Positions 16,763-24,543 of a stretch of DNA of 64,000 nucleotides are shown here, piece by piece. Position numbers and translations under genes: made by a program. Source of the DNA: Paractinoplanes abujensis (GTDB taxonomy: Bacteria > Actinomycetota > Actinomycetes > Mycobacteriales > Micromonosporaceae); assembly GCF_014204895.1 (NCBI RefSeq), contig NZ_JACHMF010000001.1, forward strand, positions 8,990,001 through 9,054,000. Reading direction: 5' to 3'. A model generated the notes under the pieces. The model saw only the letters and a program-made list of their open reading frames with translations. It did not search any database and was not told where the DNA came from. Numbering within the stretch: position 1 is the stretch's first letter; each line of letters begins with the position of its first letter.

Positions 16763-17576
16763 GCTCCACGTCCGGGGTCCAGCCCCGCGACCGGGCCTTG
16801 GCGATGTCGAGCACCATCCCGTCGGTGACCTGATCGATCGCGTACGGGGTGAGAGTCCGCGACGCCACGGCGGCCACCCGGGCCAGCGTGATCGGCACGT
16901 GTCGCACCGGCACGCCCAGCACCGCCGTGATCGCCGCGTCCCGCGAGTAAGGCCGCGCATCGGCAATGTTGTACGCCCCCGGCGGCCACCGCACGGCGGC
17001 CAGACAGGCGGAGGCCAGGTTCTCGACGGCGGTCAGGCTGAGCGGCACATCGGGCCCCGGCAGCCAGGACCGGTTTCCCCGTACGGTCCGGCGCAGCCGC
17101 GGCAGCAGGTGCGGGTCGCCGTCCCCGTAGACCGCGCGCGGCCGCAGCACGACGGCCCCGTAGTCCCGGGCCAGTTTTTCCCCAGTGGCTTTCGTCCTGC
17201 CGTACGCGGTCCGCTGGTTGTCTGTCGGATGGTCCTCGCGAACGGGCCCGTCGTAGGGGCCGGGCCGGTAGACGCTGGCACTGCTCACCCACACGACCCG
17301 CCGGCCACCCGCCGCGTCGAGCAGCCGCCGGCCGCCGTCGACGTTGACGGCCGCGAAGGTGTCGTCGTCCCCGCTGTCACCCACCGCCGCGGCTAGGTGG
17401 ATCACCACGTCGGCCCCGGCCAGATCGGGCGCGGTCGTCGTGGCGTCCCAGAAGACGTGCCGGCCGACCGGTCCGGGGCGGCGGCCCAGGCACACCACGT
17501 CCCCGCCGGCAGCCGCCGCGAGCCGGGCCACCGCGCCGCCGCAGAACCCACTGGCCCCCGTGACGGCCACCCTCAT
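16749..17576 (-). CDS. NAD(P)-dependent extended SDR, OleD-like ketoreductase
   Basis: A 275-residue extended short-chain dehydrogenase of the 3-beta-hydroxysteroid dehydrogenase/OleD type. The Rossmann motif is VTGASGFCGGAV at the N-terminus. The catalytic Ser lies in VVWVSSASVYRPG and the Tyr and Lys in AYGRTKATG. OleD enzymes reduce 2-alkyl-3-ketoacids to the hydroxyacid that OleC activates. It is shorter than typical OleD (about 330 residues). It is last of a coupled run; its ATG overlaps the P450 stop. OleD function is inferred from the neighbouring OleA-like and OleC-like genes; a sugar or other SDR is the alternative. Confidence 0.8.
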   Translation of the reverse strand: MRVAVTGASGFCGGAVARLAAAAGGDVVCLGRRPGPVGRHVFWDATTTAPDLAGADVVIHLAAAVGDSGDDDTFAAVNVDGGRRLLDAAGGRRVVWVSSASVYRPGPYDGPVREDHPTDNQRTAYGRTKATGEKLARDYGAVVLRPRAVYGDGDPHLLPRLRRTVRGNRSWLPGPDVPLSLTAVENLASACLAAVRWPPGAYNIADARPYSRDAAITAVLGVPVRHVPITLARVAAVASRTLTPYAIDQVTDGMVLDIAKARSRGWTPDVELRTS

Positions 17577-18640
17577 GCCGCGGCTCGCACCGTCAAGGAC
17601 CGCCATCCCGGCAGGGCGGCTTTGCGGTCGGCGCGGGCCCGTACGACCACGGGCTGGAACGGCGCGAGTGCGGCCAGCAGGTCGGCGAGCTGAGCCCGGG
17701 CCAGACCGGCGCCCGGGCAGGCGTGCGGCCCGACGCCGAAAACCAGCTGCGCCGTACGGGCCGGGGCGGCATCGGTCACGTCCGGACGCCGCCGGTGCGC
17801 CTCGGCCGCGTGCCGGGCGATCAGCAGCAGCCGATCGCCCGCTCGGACCGGGCAGCCCTCGACGTCGGCGTCAGCGGCCGCGACCCGGGGGAGCAGGGGC
17901 GTGGGGGCGGTGACCCGCAGCAGCTCGTCGGTGAGGACGGGGTCGCCGGCGTGCTTCCACAGGTCGTCGTCGCAGACCCAGGCCACTGCGCGCGGCATCG
18001 CCGCCACCGTCGTGTTGATGGCCGCGACGGCGATCATCGACCGCAGCCCGGCCTCGCCGGGCTGCCCGCCCGGCGTCACCATGTCGACCAGCCGGGCCGC
18101 CGTGGTGGCCGCCGCCGCTTCGGCCCGTCGCCGTCCCGGCCCCGGCAGGTGCGCCCGGGCCGCTGCGGCCGCCGCGACCCGGGCCGCCGCGGCCAGCTCG
18201 ACCGGGTCCACGTCGAGCCCCAGCACCTCCGCCGCCGTGGCCCCCGCGAGCTCCGCCGCCAAGGGCACCAGATCGAGCTCGCCGCCGGCCGCGAGCACGG
18301 TCAGCCGGTCATCGAGCAGTTTCCGCCAGATCGGACGCAACGTGGCCACGTCCAGCATCGCCGCTGTGCCCCGGCGAGTGCCCCGGTGCTCGTCGCCGTG
18401 CTGGTCGAAGAGCGCCCCCGGCCCCGCCAGTTCCCCGGCCGCGCCCCCGGTCGTCCCGGCCGCGGTGCGATCGAGCGGCACCCTGGTCAGCACTGTCCGG
18501 TAGGCCTCCGCGCCGTGCACCAGCACCGTGCTCCCGAGCCGCCGTACGGGCCGGCCTCTCGTCGCGGCCAGCAATGCGAACAACACCGGGTGGCTCGCCA
18601 GGTAGACCCGCCGATCGCGGCGGCGCGCTAACCCGGTCAC
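17573..18640 (-). CDS. cytochrome P450
   Basis: A short P450 of 355 residues against about 400 for most bacterial members. The heme ligand Cys308 lies in FGVGPHACPGAGLARAQL. The ExxR pair is in DELLR (239-242). A C-helix HxxxR (H85, R89) contacts heme propionate. An I-helix-like stretch contains NTT at 209-211, in place of the usual AGxET/AGxDT. The start is a GTG overlapping the AMP-ligase stop, and the stop overlaps the reductase ATG. A monooxygenase here would oxidise the acyl chain or lactone made by its neighbours. No ferredoxin or reductase is encoded in the window. Confidence 0.9.
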   Translation of the reverse strand: MTGLARRRDRRVYLASHPVLFALLAATRGRPVRRLGSTVLVHGAEAYRTVLTRVPLDRTAAGTTGGAAGELAGPGALFDQHGDEHRGTRRGTAAMLDVATLRPIWRKLLDDRLTVLAAGGELDLVPLAAELAGATAAEVLGLDVDPVELAAAARVAAAAAARAHLPGPGRRRAEAAAATTAARLVDMVTPGGQPGEAGLRSMIAVAAINTTVAAMPRAVAWVCDDDLWKHAGDPVLTDELLRVTAPTPLLPRVAAADADVEGCPVRAGDRLLLIARHAAEAHRRRPDVTDAAPARTAQLVFGVGPHACPGAGLARAQLADLLAALAPFQPVVVRARADRKAALPGWRSLTVRAAA

Positions 18641-20142
18641 GGCTCGCCCCGATCGGTTTTCCCCCGTGCCGCCGCCTCCCCCGCCCACCCAGGTCGGGTG
18701 AGCCTACGCCGTCGGGGGAAAGCGCGCTCCGCCCTTGTGGACAACGCCGCAGCCAGGGCCGATGCCGCCGTCCGGTCCGGTTTCCGCGAACGCCCCGCCA
18801 ACGGCACCCGCCCGAACACCACGTCGTCCGGCCGCGCCGACCCCATCCGTTCGAGCGGCCCCCGCAAGGCCGCCCGCACCTCGGCGTCCGGAACCCCGGC
18901 GGCCGGCTGCACGAGGGCGACGACCCGCTCGTCCCCGTCCCCGGCCGGCACCCCCACCAGCAGCGCCAGCTCGACCCCGGCCACGTGCAGCGACGGCTCG
19001 TACAGCCCGGGATAGATGTTCTCGGCGTCGCGCAGGATCATGTCTTTGGCCCGCCCGCCGAGCACCACGGTGCGCCCGTCGACCCGCCCGATGTCTCCGG
19101 TCGCGACCCAGCCGAACGGTTCCGACCCCAGATAACGGTCGGCCGCCGTCGGCCCGCCCAGCAGCAGTTGCCCGTCGGACACCCGGGCCGACACGCCGGG
19201 CAGCAGCTCACCCACCAGATCACCGGAGCCGGAGAAAGCACCTTTCTCCGCCGCTTCGACCGCAGCCGCCGGGAACACTTCGGTCAGCGCGTAAACCCCC
19301 CACGCCTCCGCCGCCCCGGCCCGGCGTAGGGCGGACAGCAGCGCCGCCGACACGGGCGCCGAGCCGCTGTAGACGCGCGCGTCGTCGAAGCGGCTGCCCG
19401 CGGCCAGCGCGGCCCGCACCTGCGGCGGGGTCAGGTACACCGCTTGCGGCCGGAGGCGGCGCAGGTTGCGTCCGGTCGGCGGGGCCACGGGCGCGCCACT
19501 GGCCAGCGACGGCAGCAGGACGAAGAACGTGCCGCCCAGCACCGGCCGCCCCGGGACGGGTCGCACCAGGTCGCGCACCGCGGTCATGCCGGCCGAGATC
19601 GAGGCGCGCGTGTGCACTACGGCGCGGGGCCGGCTGGTGGTGCCCGACGTGAACACGACTACGGCGTCGCCTTCCCCCTCGTACGGGCGGGGGAACGCAC
19701 CCGCCACCCGCCGCAGGGCCGGCGCCGAACCGGGAAGCCGGCGTCCGACGGTCCTCACCGGGGCCAGCGACGTCAACGACGGCAGGGCGAGGTGTGCGCG
19801 ACGGGCCAGGGGGGCCGCCCACGACGCCACCGCCTGCGCCGCCGCGTCGGCCAGCACCAGGCGCGGCTGGGCCAGGGCGAGCCGGGCCCGCACGACGTCG
19901 GGGCCGGCCGTCGGGTCGACCACCGCGATGCGCAGACCCAGGTGGTACGCGGCCAGCAGCGTGGCCAGGGAGCGGGCGCCGGGGCGCACGGCCAGCGCCA
20001 CGGTGTCGCCGGCTTCGAGCCCGTCGGCTTGCAGCGCGACCGCATATCCCCGGACCAGCCGGGCCAGTTCGCCGCGTCGCACCCCGGGCAGGGCCGGCCG
20101 GTCGTCGTCCTCGCGCAGGCCGCCGATGAAGTCGCTCAGCAT
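18637..20142 (-). CDS. AMP-dependent acyl ligase, OleC-like (beta-lactone synthetase type)
   Basis: A 501-residue member of the adenylate-forming enzyme family. The phosphate loop reads VVFTSGTTSRPRAVVHT, the A5 motif YALTEVFP, the A7 motif VATGDIGRV, and the A8 region GRAKDMILRDAENIYPGLYE. A C-terminal GRSRKPDR supplies the Lys. The NIYPGLYEP form of A8 is, as I recall, typical of the OleC group, which closes 3-hydroxy-2-alkyl acids to beta-lactones. The ATG overlaps the glycosyltransferase stop by one base. A fatty-acid:AMP ligase is the main alternative. Confidence 0.82.
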   Translation of the reverse strand: MLSDFIGGLREDDDRPALPGVRRGELARLVRGYAVALQADGLEAGDTVALAVRPGARSLATLLAAYHLGLRIAVVDPTAGPDVVRARLALAQPRLVLADAAAQAVASWAAPLARRAHLALPSLTSLAPVRTVGRRLPGSAPALRRVAGAFPRPYEGEGDAVVVFTSGTTSRPRAVVHTRASISAGMTAVRDLVRPVPGRPVLGGTFFVLLPSLASGAPVAPPTGRNLRRLRPQAVYLTPPQVRAALAAGSRFDDARVYSGSAPVSAALLSALRRAGAAEAWGVYALTEVFPAAAVEAAEKGAFSGSGDLVGELLPGVSARVSDGQLLLGGPTAADRYLGSEPFGWVATGDIGRVDGRTVVLGGRAKDMILRDAENIYPGLYEPSLHVAGVELALLVGVPAGDGDERVVALVQPAAGVPDAEVRAALRGPLERMGSARPDDVVFGRVPLAGRSRKPDRTAASALAAALSTRAERAFPRRRRLTRPGWAGEAAARGKTDRGEP

Positions 20143-20876
20143 CAGCGGGGGTCCGCCGTGCGCGTCCCGCTGCCCCGGTCGAGATACCACCTCGCGGTGC
20201 CCCTGATCCCGTACGCGGTGATCCGGCGCGTCGAGTTGGCCACCACCATGTGCCGGCTGTGCACGATGTTCGCGGTGGTGCGACGGACCCGGTTGAGGAA
20301 CGTGCGGTCGGTGGGGGAGGGCCGCCGGGGCATGCCGCCGCACGCCTCGTACAGCTCGGCGGTGATCGCCATGTTGTTCCCCGCGTGCATGCGGTACGGC
20401 GCCTTGAACTCGGGGCCCCGGTGCGCCGGTCGCAGCCGGCCGAAGGTGGCCGCGAGGACCACGAGCGTACGGAAGAACGCTCGGCCGAGGGGGCCGTGCT
20501 CGTCGCGCCGGGCGGTGATCCGGCCGCACGCGAGGCCGCCGCCGGAGAGCAGTGCCGCGCGGGCGCCGGCGACCCAGCCCGGTGCGGGCAGGCAATCCGC
20601 GTCCGTACGGGCCAGGAGGACCGCGCCGGCGGCGATGGCGTGCCGGAAGCCCGTGTCGACCGCGCACCCCACACCCTTCTCGGGCTCGACCACCACGTAC
20701 GAGGGGAAGGGGCCGCGGAACTGCCGGGCGATCGCAGCGGTCCCGTCGGTCGAGCCGTTGTCCACCACCAGCAGCGTGAAGTCGGTGTCGGTCTGCGCGG
20801 CCAGCGCGTCCAGGGTGGCGCCGATGCGGGCGGCCTCGTTCCAGGCGGGCACGATCACCCACAACGGCGTGCTCAC
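20142..20876 (-). CDS. family 2 glycosyltransferase
   Basis: A 244-residue GT-A fold enzyme without membrane segments. The N-terminus WVIVPAWNEAARIGATLDAL and the nucleotide-binding DNGSTDGT are typical of GT2. The DXD-type metal site is RTDADC. A later FKAPYRMHAGNNMAI may form the acceptor side. The start is a GTG overlapping the OleA-like stop (GTGA) and the stop overlaps the AMP-ligase ATG, placing it inside the thiolase/ligase/P450/reductase operon. It may decorate the operon product with a sugar or polyol. Donor and acceptor are unknown. Confidence 0.85.
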   Translation of the reverse strand: MSTPLWVIVPAWNEAARIGATLDALAAQTDTDFTLLVVDNGSTDGTAAIARQFRGPFPSYVVVEPEKGVGCAVDTGFRHAIAAGAVLLARTDADCLPAPGWVAGARAALLSGGGLACGRITARRDEHGPLGRAFFRTLVVLAATFGRLRPAHRGPEFKAPYRMHAGNNMAITAELYEACGGMPRRPSPTDRTFLNRVRRTTANIVHSRHMVVANSTRRITAYGIRGTARWYLDRGSGTRTADPR

Positions 20877-21862
20877 GAGACTTCCCAGACCATCGTCATC
20901 AGGCTCACGCCGCCGCCCAGGCCGACCATCAGCACCCGGTCGCCGGGGCCGAGCTCCGCCCGTACGCGTCCCAGCTGCACGCCGATCGAGGCCGAGGCCA
21001 TGTTGCCGAGCTCGTCCACCGTGATCTCGAGCTTGTCGCGCGGGACGCCGGTGACCGCCACGAACCGTTCCAGATAGGGCAGCGTGACCTGATGCACCAG
21101 CACCTTGGCGTAGTCGGACCAGCCCCAGCCCGTACGGTCGGCGACCCGCTCGATCAGGCCGGCCCCGATCCGCTCGAACACCGAGCGCAGCCGGGTGCCG
21201 TCGCCGGTGAAGTACGTGTGCTCGACGCTGCGTGGATGCCGGGAGCCGCCGCCGAAGATGCCGCCGACCGCCCAGTGCTCGGAGTGCGTCTCGGTGTCGA
21301 CGTCGAGGATGCCGCCGGTGGCCACGGGTTCGACCAGCACGGCCGCGCCCGCGTCGCCGAACGTATAACCGGCGAACGCCGTACGGGCCTGGGCCAGCCC
21401 GTCCAGGCGGGGCCGCATCGCGCGGGTCGGCGTCTCGCCCGTGACCACCAGGGCCTTGCGGGCCCGGCCGGCCAGGATCATCGAGCGGGCCAGGTCGATG
21501 CCGTTGAGGAAGCTGTTGCAGGCGTTGGTGACGTCCAGCGCGTGGGCCCGGCTGCCCAGCGCCGCCTGCACCACGTGCGCGGTGGCGGGCTCGGTCATGT
21601 CGCGAGTGGCGCTGGCGAACAGCAGCAGGTCGATGTCGAGCGGGTCGGTGCCGGTTTCCGCCAGCACCTTGGTGGCGGCGTCGGCGGCCAGGTCGGAGGC
21701 GTATTCGCCGTCCGCCGCGACCTGACGCCGGACGATGCCGGTGGTGCGCCGGAACAGCCCGGCCGGCACGGGCAGGCCGCCCGCGACCCGTTGCTGCAGG
21801 TCGTCGGTCAGCTCCGTCCGGGCCGGCAGGGCGTACGCGACTCCGGTGATCCCTACGTTCAA
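20873..21862 (-). CDS. OleA-like thiolase-superfamily condensing enzyme (KAS III fold)
   Basis: A 329-residue condensing enzyme. OleA joins two acyl-CoAs head to head in a non-decarboxylative Claisen condensation. The nucleophile Cys115 lies in DVTNACNSFLNGID, the His is H257 in VLVHQVTLPY and the Asn is N287 in ELGNMASASI. Glu91 in DMTEPATAH matches the second-subunit Glu that distinguishes OleA from FabH. The start is a TTG at 21862 overlapping the antiporter TGA as TTGA; no better start exists and the N-terminus NVGITGVAYALP fits the family. Heteromeric OleA pairs occur in other actinobacteria; only one copy is seen here. FabH-like initiation is the less likely alternative. Confidence 0.85.
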   Translation of the reverse strand: MNVGITGVAYALPARTELTDDLQQRVAGGLPVPAGLFRRTTGIVRRQVAADGEYASDLAADAATKVLAETGTDPLDIDLLLFASATRDMTEPATAHVVQAALGSRAHALDVTNACNSFLNGIDLARSMILAGRARKALVVTGETPTRAMRPRLDGLAQARTAFAGYTFGDAGAAVLVEPVATGGILDVDTETHSEHWAVGGIFGGGSRHPRSVEHTYFTGDGTRLRSVFERIGAGLIERVADRTGWGWSDYAKVLVHQVTLPYLERFVAVTGVPRDKLEITVDELGNMASASIGVQLGRVRAELGPGDRVLMVGLGGGVSLMTMVWEVS

Positions 21863-23337
21863 GATTTGCTGGAGCCCGCGGGCTCGCGCACGAGGGACTG
21901 GTCTTCGTAGCAGTACTGCCAGCCGTCGCCGTCCTCCAGCGAGCGGATCAGCGGGTGCCGGCTCACCTCGTAGTGCGCCGTGGCGTGCTTGTTCGTGGAG
22001 TCGTCGCAACAAGCGACCGCCCCGCAGATCAGGCACATGCGCAGCTGGACCCAGGTGTCGCCCATCTCGACGCATTCGGCGCACTCGTCGATGTCGGTCT
22101 CGGTGATCTGGATCCGGTCGAGGTGCGTGCAGGCGGTGCTGATGGTCTCCTCCCGGACGTACCGCCAGCGGTCGTGCAGCAGACGGTCCGGGATGATCCG
22201 GGCCAGGTATTTCGAGTTCGCGGCCAGGATCGGCGCCACCACCGCGAGGATCAGCACGTAGAGCGCGATGAACGGGCCGACCCGCTCGTCGAGCCCGGCG
22301 CCCAGCGCCAGCGTGGCCAGAATCAGCGAGAACTCGCCGCGCCCGAGGACGGTCAGGCCGACGTTGGCCGCGCCGCGCTGGTTGAGGCCGAAGAGCCGGG
22401 CCGTGATCAGGCCGGCCGTGACGTTGGTGACGACGGTGATGCTGATGGCGATCAGCACCGGCCAGATCACCGAGCCGATGGCACCGACATCGATGCTCAG
22501 GCCGAACGCGATGAAGAAGATCGCGGCGAACACGTCGCGCAGCGGCACCGCGATGCGTTCCGCCCGTTCCCGGATCGAGGTGCGCGCCACCACCAGGCCG
22601 ATCATCAGCGCGCCGATCGCGTCGGAGACACCGATCTCGGCGGACAGGCCGGCCACCAGCACGACCAGGCCGATCATGATGATCGCGACGATCTCGTCCT
22701 CGCGGGTGTCGAGCACCTTGCCGACCCAGCGGCCGCCCCAGCGGGCCACCGCGAACAGCGCGACCAGGTAGCCGAAGCTGATGCCGATGTTGAGCACCAG
22801 CTCGCCCGCCGAGCTCGCGCCCTCCAGGATCGGGCTCAGCAGGGCCAGGTAGAACGCCAGGAACAGGTCTTCGATGACGATGATGCCGAGGATGACCGGG
22901 GTCTCGGCGTTGGCCAGCCGGCGCATCTCGATGAGCAGCTTGGTGGCGATGGCCGACGACGAGATGCCGACCGCGCCGGCGATCACGAACGCCTCCTTGG
23001 TGCCCCAGCCCATCGAGAAGCCGAGGGCCAGGCCGGCGCCGATGTTGATGCCGATGTAGGCCCCGGCCGCCCAGAACAGCCGTTTGCCGCTGCCCAGCAC
23101 CTGCTCCACCGGGAACTCCAGGCCCAGGTGGAACAGCAGGATGACCAGCCCGAACAGGGCCAGCATGTCGAGGTCTTCGGGGTGGTCGAAGGCGACCGGG
23201 CCGCCGGTGCTGGGGCCGAGCAGGATGCCCGCCAGCATGAAGAAGGGAACGGTGGGCAGGCCCATGCGCCGGCCGAGACGGGCCAGCAGGCCGGCCACCA
23301 GGATCAGGGCGCCGAGCCCGATGAGGTTCGCGTGCAC
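21859..23337 (-). CDS. Kef/CPA2-type cation:proton antiporter fused to a UBP-type zinc finger
   Basis: A 492-residue protein. Residues 1-385 are a CPA2 transporter with about 12 membrane segments (FFMLAGILLGPSTGG, GLVILLFHLGLEFP, EIGVSDAIGALMIGL, LTVLGRGEFSLILATLALG). In place of the usual TrkA-N/TrkA-C regulatory domains, residues about 403-478 are a UBP-type zinc finger. It has C403, H405, C419, C422, C435, C438, C443, C444 and H451, H455, H461 in the arrangement CxxCxxxxCC...HAxxH...HP. Such fingers bind C-terminal tails or ubiquitin-like ends in eukaryotes. It is 15 bp after the small KhtT-like gene and overlaps the OleA-like start by 4 bp. Confidence 0.9.
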   Translation of the reverse strand: MHANLIGLGALILVAGLLARLGRRMGLPTVPFFMLAGILLGPSTGGPVAFDHPEDLDMLALFGLVILLFHLGLEFPVEQVLGSGKRLFWAAGAYIGINIGAGLALGFSMGWGTKEAFVIAGAVGISSSAIATKLLIEMRRLANAETPVILGIIVIEDLFLAFYLALLSPILEGASSAGELVLNIGISFGYLVALFAVARWGGRWVGKVLDTREDEIVAIIMIGLVVLVAGLSAEIGVSDAIGALMIGLVVARTSIRERAERIAVPLRDVFAAIFFIAFGLSIDVGAIGSVIWPVLIAISITVVTNVTAGLITARLFGLNQRGAANVGLTVLGRGEFSLILATLALGAGLDERVGPFIALYVLILAVVAPILAANSKYLARIIPDRLLHDRWRYVREETISTACTHLDRIQITETDIDECAECVEMGDTWVQLRMCLICGAVACCDDSTNKHATAHYEVSRHPLIRSLEDGDGWQYCYEDQSLVREPAGSSKS

Positions 23338-23352
23338 GTGGTCCTTTTCCGC

Positions 23353-23583
23353 TCAGTCCGTGAAGAAGGTGCCGGCGAGCACGGCGCCGATCTTGCGGGC
23401 CTGCTCCTCGGTCAGCTCGACCACGGCGGCCGGCTCGTCGCTGCGCGAGGTGAACACGTAGAGGTGGCGTTTGCCGTCGCGCGACACCACGATCGACACC
23501 CGCTCGCCGTCACTCGAGCGGAGATCCACGTCGTAGCGGGTGCCGAGGCCGGGAAGTTCCTGGATGTGAACGCCTTTGCCCAT
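23353..23583 (-). CDS. small KhtT-like antiporter regulatory subunit, N-terminal domain only
   Basis: A 76-residue protein (VHIQELPGLGTRYDVDLRSS, RVSIVVSRDGKRHLYVF, AAVVELTEEQARKIG) that resembles the N-terminal half of KhtT-type regulators of K+/H+ antiporters. The ligand-binding TrkA-C (RCK_C) half, present in full-length subunits of about 160 residues, is absent. It directly precedes the antiporter gene (15 bp), so it probably acts with that transporter. The ATG at 23583 has a TAGGAT box eight bases upstream and no ribosome site, suggesting leaderless translation. The absence of RCK_C and the added zinc finger on the partner may be linked. Confidence 0.75.
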   Translation of the reverse strand: MGKGVHIQELPGLGTRYDVDLRSSDGERVSIVVSRDGKRHLYVFTSRSDEPAAVVELTEEQARKIGAVLAGTFFTD

Positions 23584-23591
23584 AGCCGCAG

Positions 23592-23597
23592 ATCCTA
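23592..23597 (-). promoter_or_regulatory. -10 box TAGGAT of a leaderless transcript
   Basis: On the minus strand TAGGAT, close to the actinobacterial -10 consensus, ends 8 bases before the ATG at 23583. It would drive the antiporter/OleA-like operon. No convincing -35 is seen. Confidence 0.5.
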
Positions 23598-23632
23598 GGG
23601 GCTGTTGTCGGAACATGGCCAGGCACGAGCGT

Positions 23633-23638
23633 TAGGCT
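23633..23638 (+). promoter_or_regulatory. -10 box TAGGCT of a leaderless transcript
   Basis: TAGGCT fits TANNNT and ends 8 bases before the GTG at 23647, supporting that start over the GTG at 23641. It lies back to back with the TAGGAT box of the divergent operon. Confidence 0.45.
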
Positions 23639-23646
23639 CGGTGCTC

Positions 23647-24543
23647 GTGCGGACACTGATCGTAGGCGCGGGGGCCACCGGCGGACATTTCGGTGGATTG
23701 CTCGCGGCGGCCGGGCGGGACGTCACCTTTCTCGTACGTCCGGGGCGCGCCGCCGAGCTGGCCGAGCGCGGGCTGCGGCTCGACGAGATCACTCTCACAC
23801 CCCGTACGGTCACCGCGGACACGCTCGACGGCCGTTACGACCTCGTGCTGCTGGCCGTGAAGAGCTATCACCTGGACCAGGCGCTGGCCGACGTGGCGCC
23901 CGCGGTCGGCCCCCGTACGGTCGTGATCCCGCTGCTGAACGGCATGCGTCACGTGGACCGGATGGTCGCGGCGTTCGGCCCGGAGCGGGCCTGGGGCGGC
24001 GTCTGCATGATCCACGCCGATGTGACCCCGGACGGCCGGATCGTCCGGATGACCGATCTGCAGCGGATCGCGTTCGGCCCGCTCGGCGGCGGCACCGGCG
24101 ACCCGCGGGTGGCCGACGCTCTCGCCGGGGCGGGCTTCGACGCGTTCGCGACGCCGACGGTCGTGCAGGACATGTGGGAGAAGTGGGTCTTCCTGGCCAG
24201 CCTGGGCGCGGCCACCACGCTCATGCGGGCGCCGGTGGGCGACATCAACCGGGCGCCCGGCGGCACGGCGTTCGGGGCGCGGATCGCGGCCGAGGCGATG
24301 GCGATCGCGACGGCGGCCGGCCACCCGCCGCGGCCGGGAGCGGTCAAGGTGCTCCGGGACGGGCTGGCCACCGACGAGCAGATGACCTCGTCGATGTATC
24401 GCGACATGATGCGCGGCGAGCCGGTCGAGGTGGACGCGATCCTGGGCGACTTCGTGGCCGAGGCGGACCGGCACGACGTGCCCGTGCCGGCGCTGTCGGC
24501 CGCCTACACCAATCTCGCGATCTACGCGGCCCGGCTCGCCTAG
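23647..24543 (+). CDS. panE: 2-dehydropantoate 2-reductase (ketopantoate reductase) family
   Basis: A 298-residue reductase that converts 2-dehydropantoate to pantoate with NADPH on the way to coenzyme A. The Rossmann motif is IVGAGATGGHFGG at the N-terminus. The substrate helix Lys is probably that in DMWEKWVFLAS. The C-terminal domain has TSSMYRDMMRGEPVEVDAIL and a conserved Asn and Asp in GDIN. Length is normal. The GTG at 23647 is favoured by the -10 spacing; a GTG at 23641 would add two residues. It overlaps the convergent glucosyltransferase stop by 4 bp. Family members outside pantothenate synthesis exist, so the substrate is likely but not certain. Confidence 0.82.
   Translation: MRTLIVGAGATGGHFGGLLAAAGRDVTFLVRPGRAAELAERGLRLDEITLTPRTVTADTLDGRYDLVLLAVKSYHLDQALADVAPAVGPRTVVIPLLNGMRHVDRMVAAFGPERAWGGVCMIHADVTPDGRIVRMTDLQRIAFGPLGGGTGDPRVADALAGAGFDAFATPTVVQDMWEKWVFLASLGAATTLMRAPVGDINRAPGGTAFGARIAAEAMAIATAAGHPPRPGAVKVLRDGLATDEQMTSSMYRDMMRGEPVEVDAILGDFVAEADRHDVPVPALSAAYTNLAIYAARLA

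Noticed and set aside
18736..18744. DnaA-box-like TGTGGACAA
   Set aside because: Single copy inside the AMP-ligase coding sequence; one box in a gene is expected by chance.
21955..23598. 547-codon open frame on the plus strand
   Set aside because: Antisense shadow of the antiporter gene, rich in His/Asp/Gln as expected from complementing hydrophobic codons.
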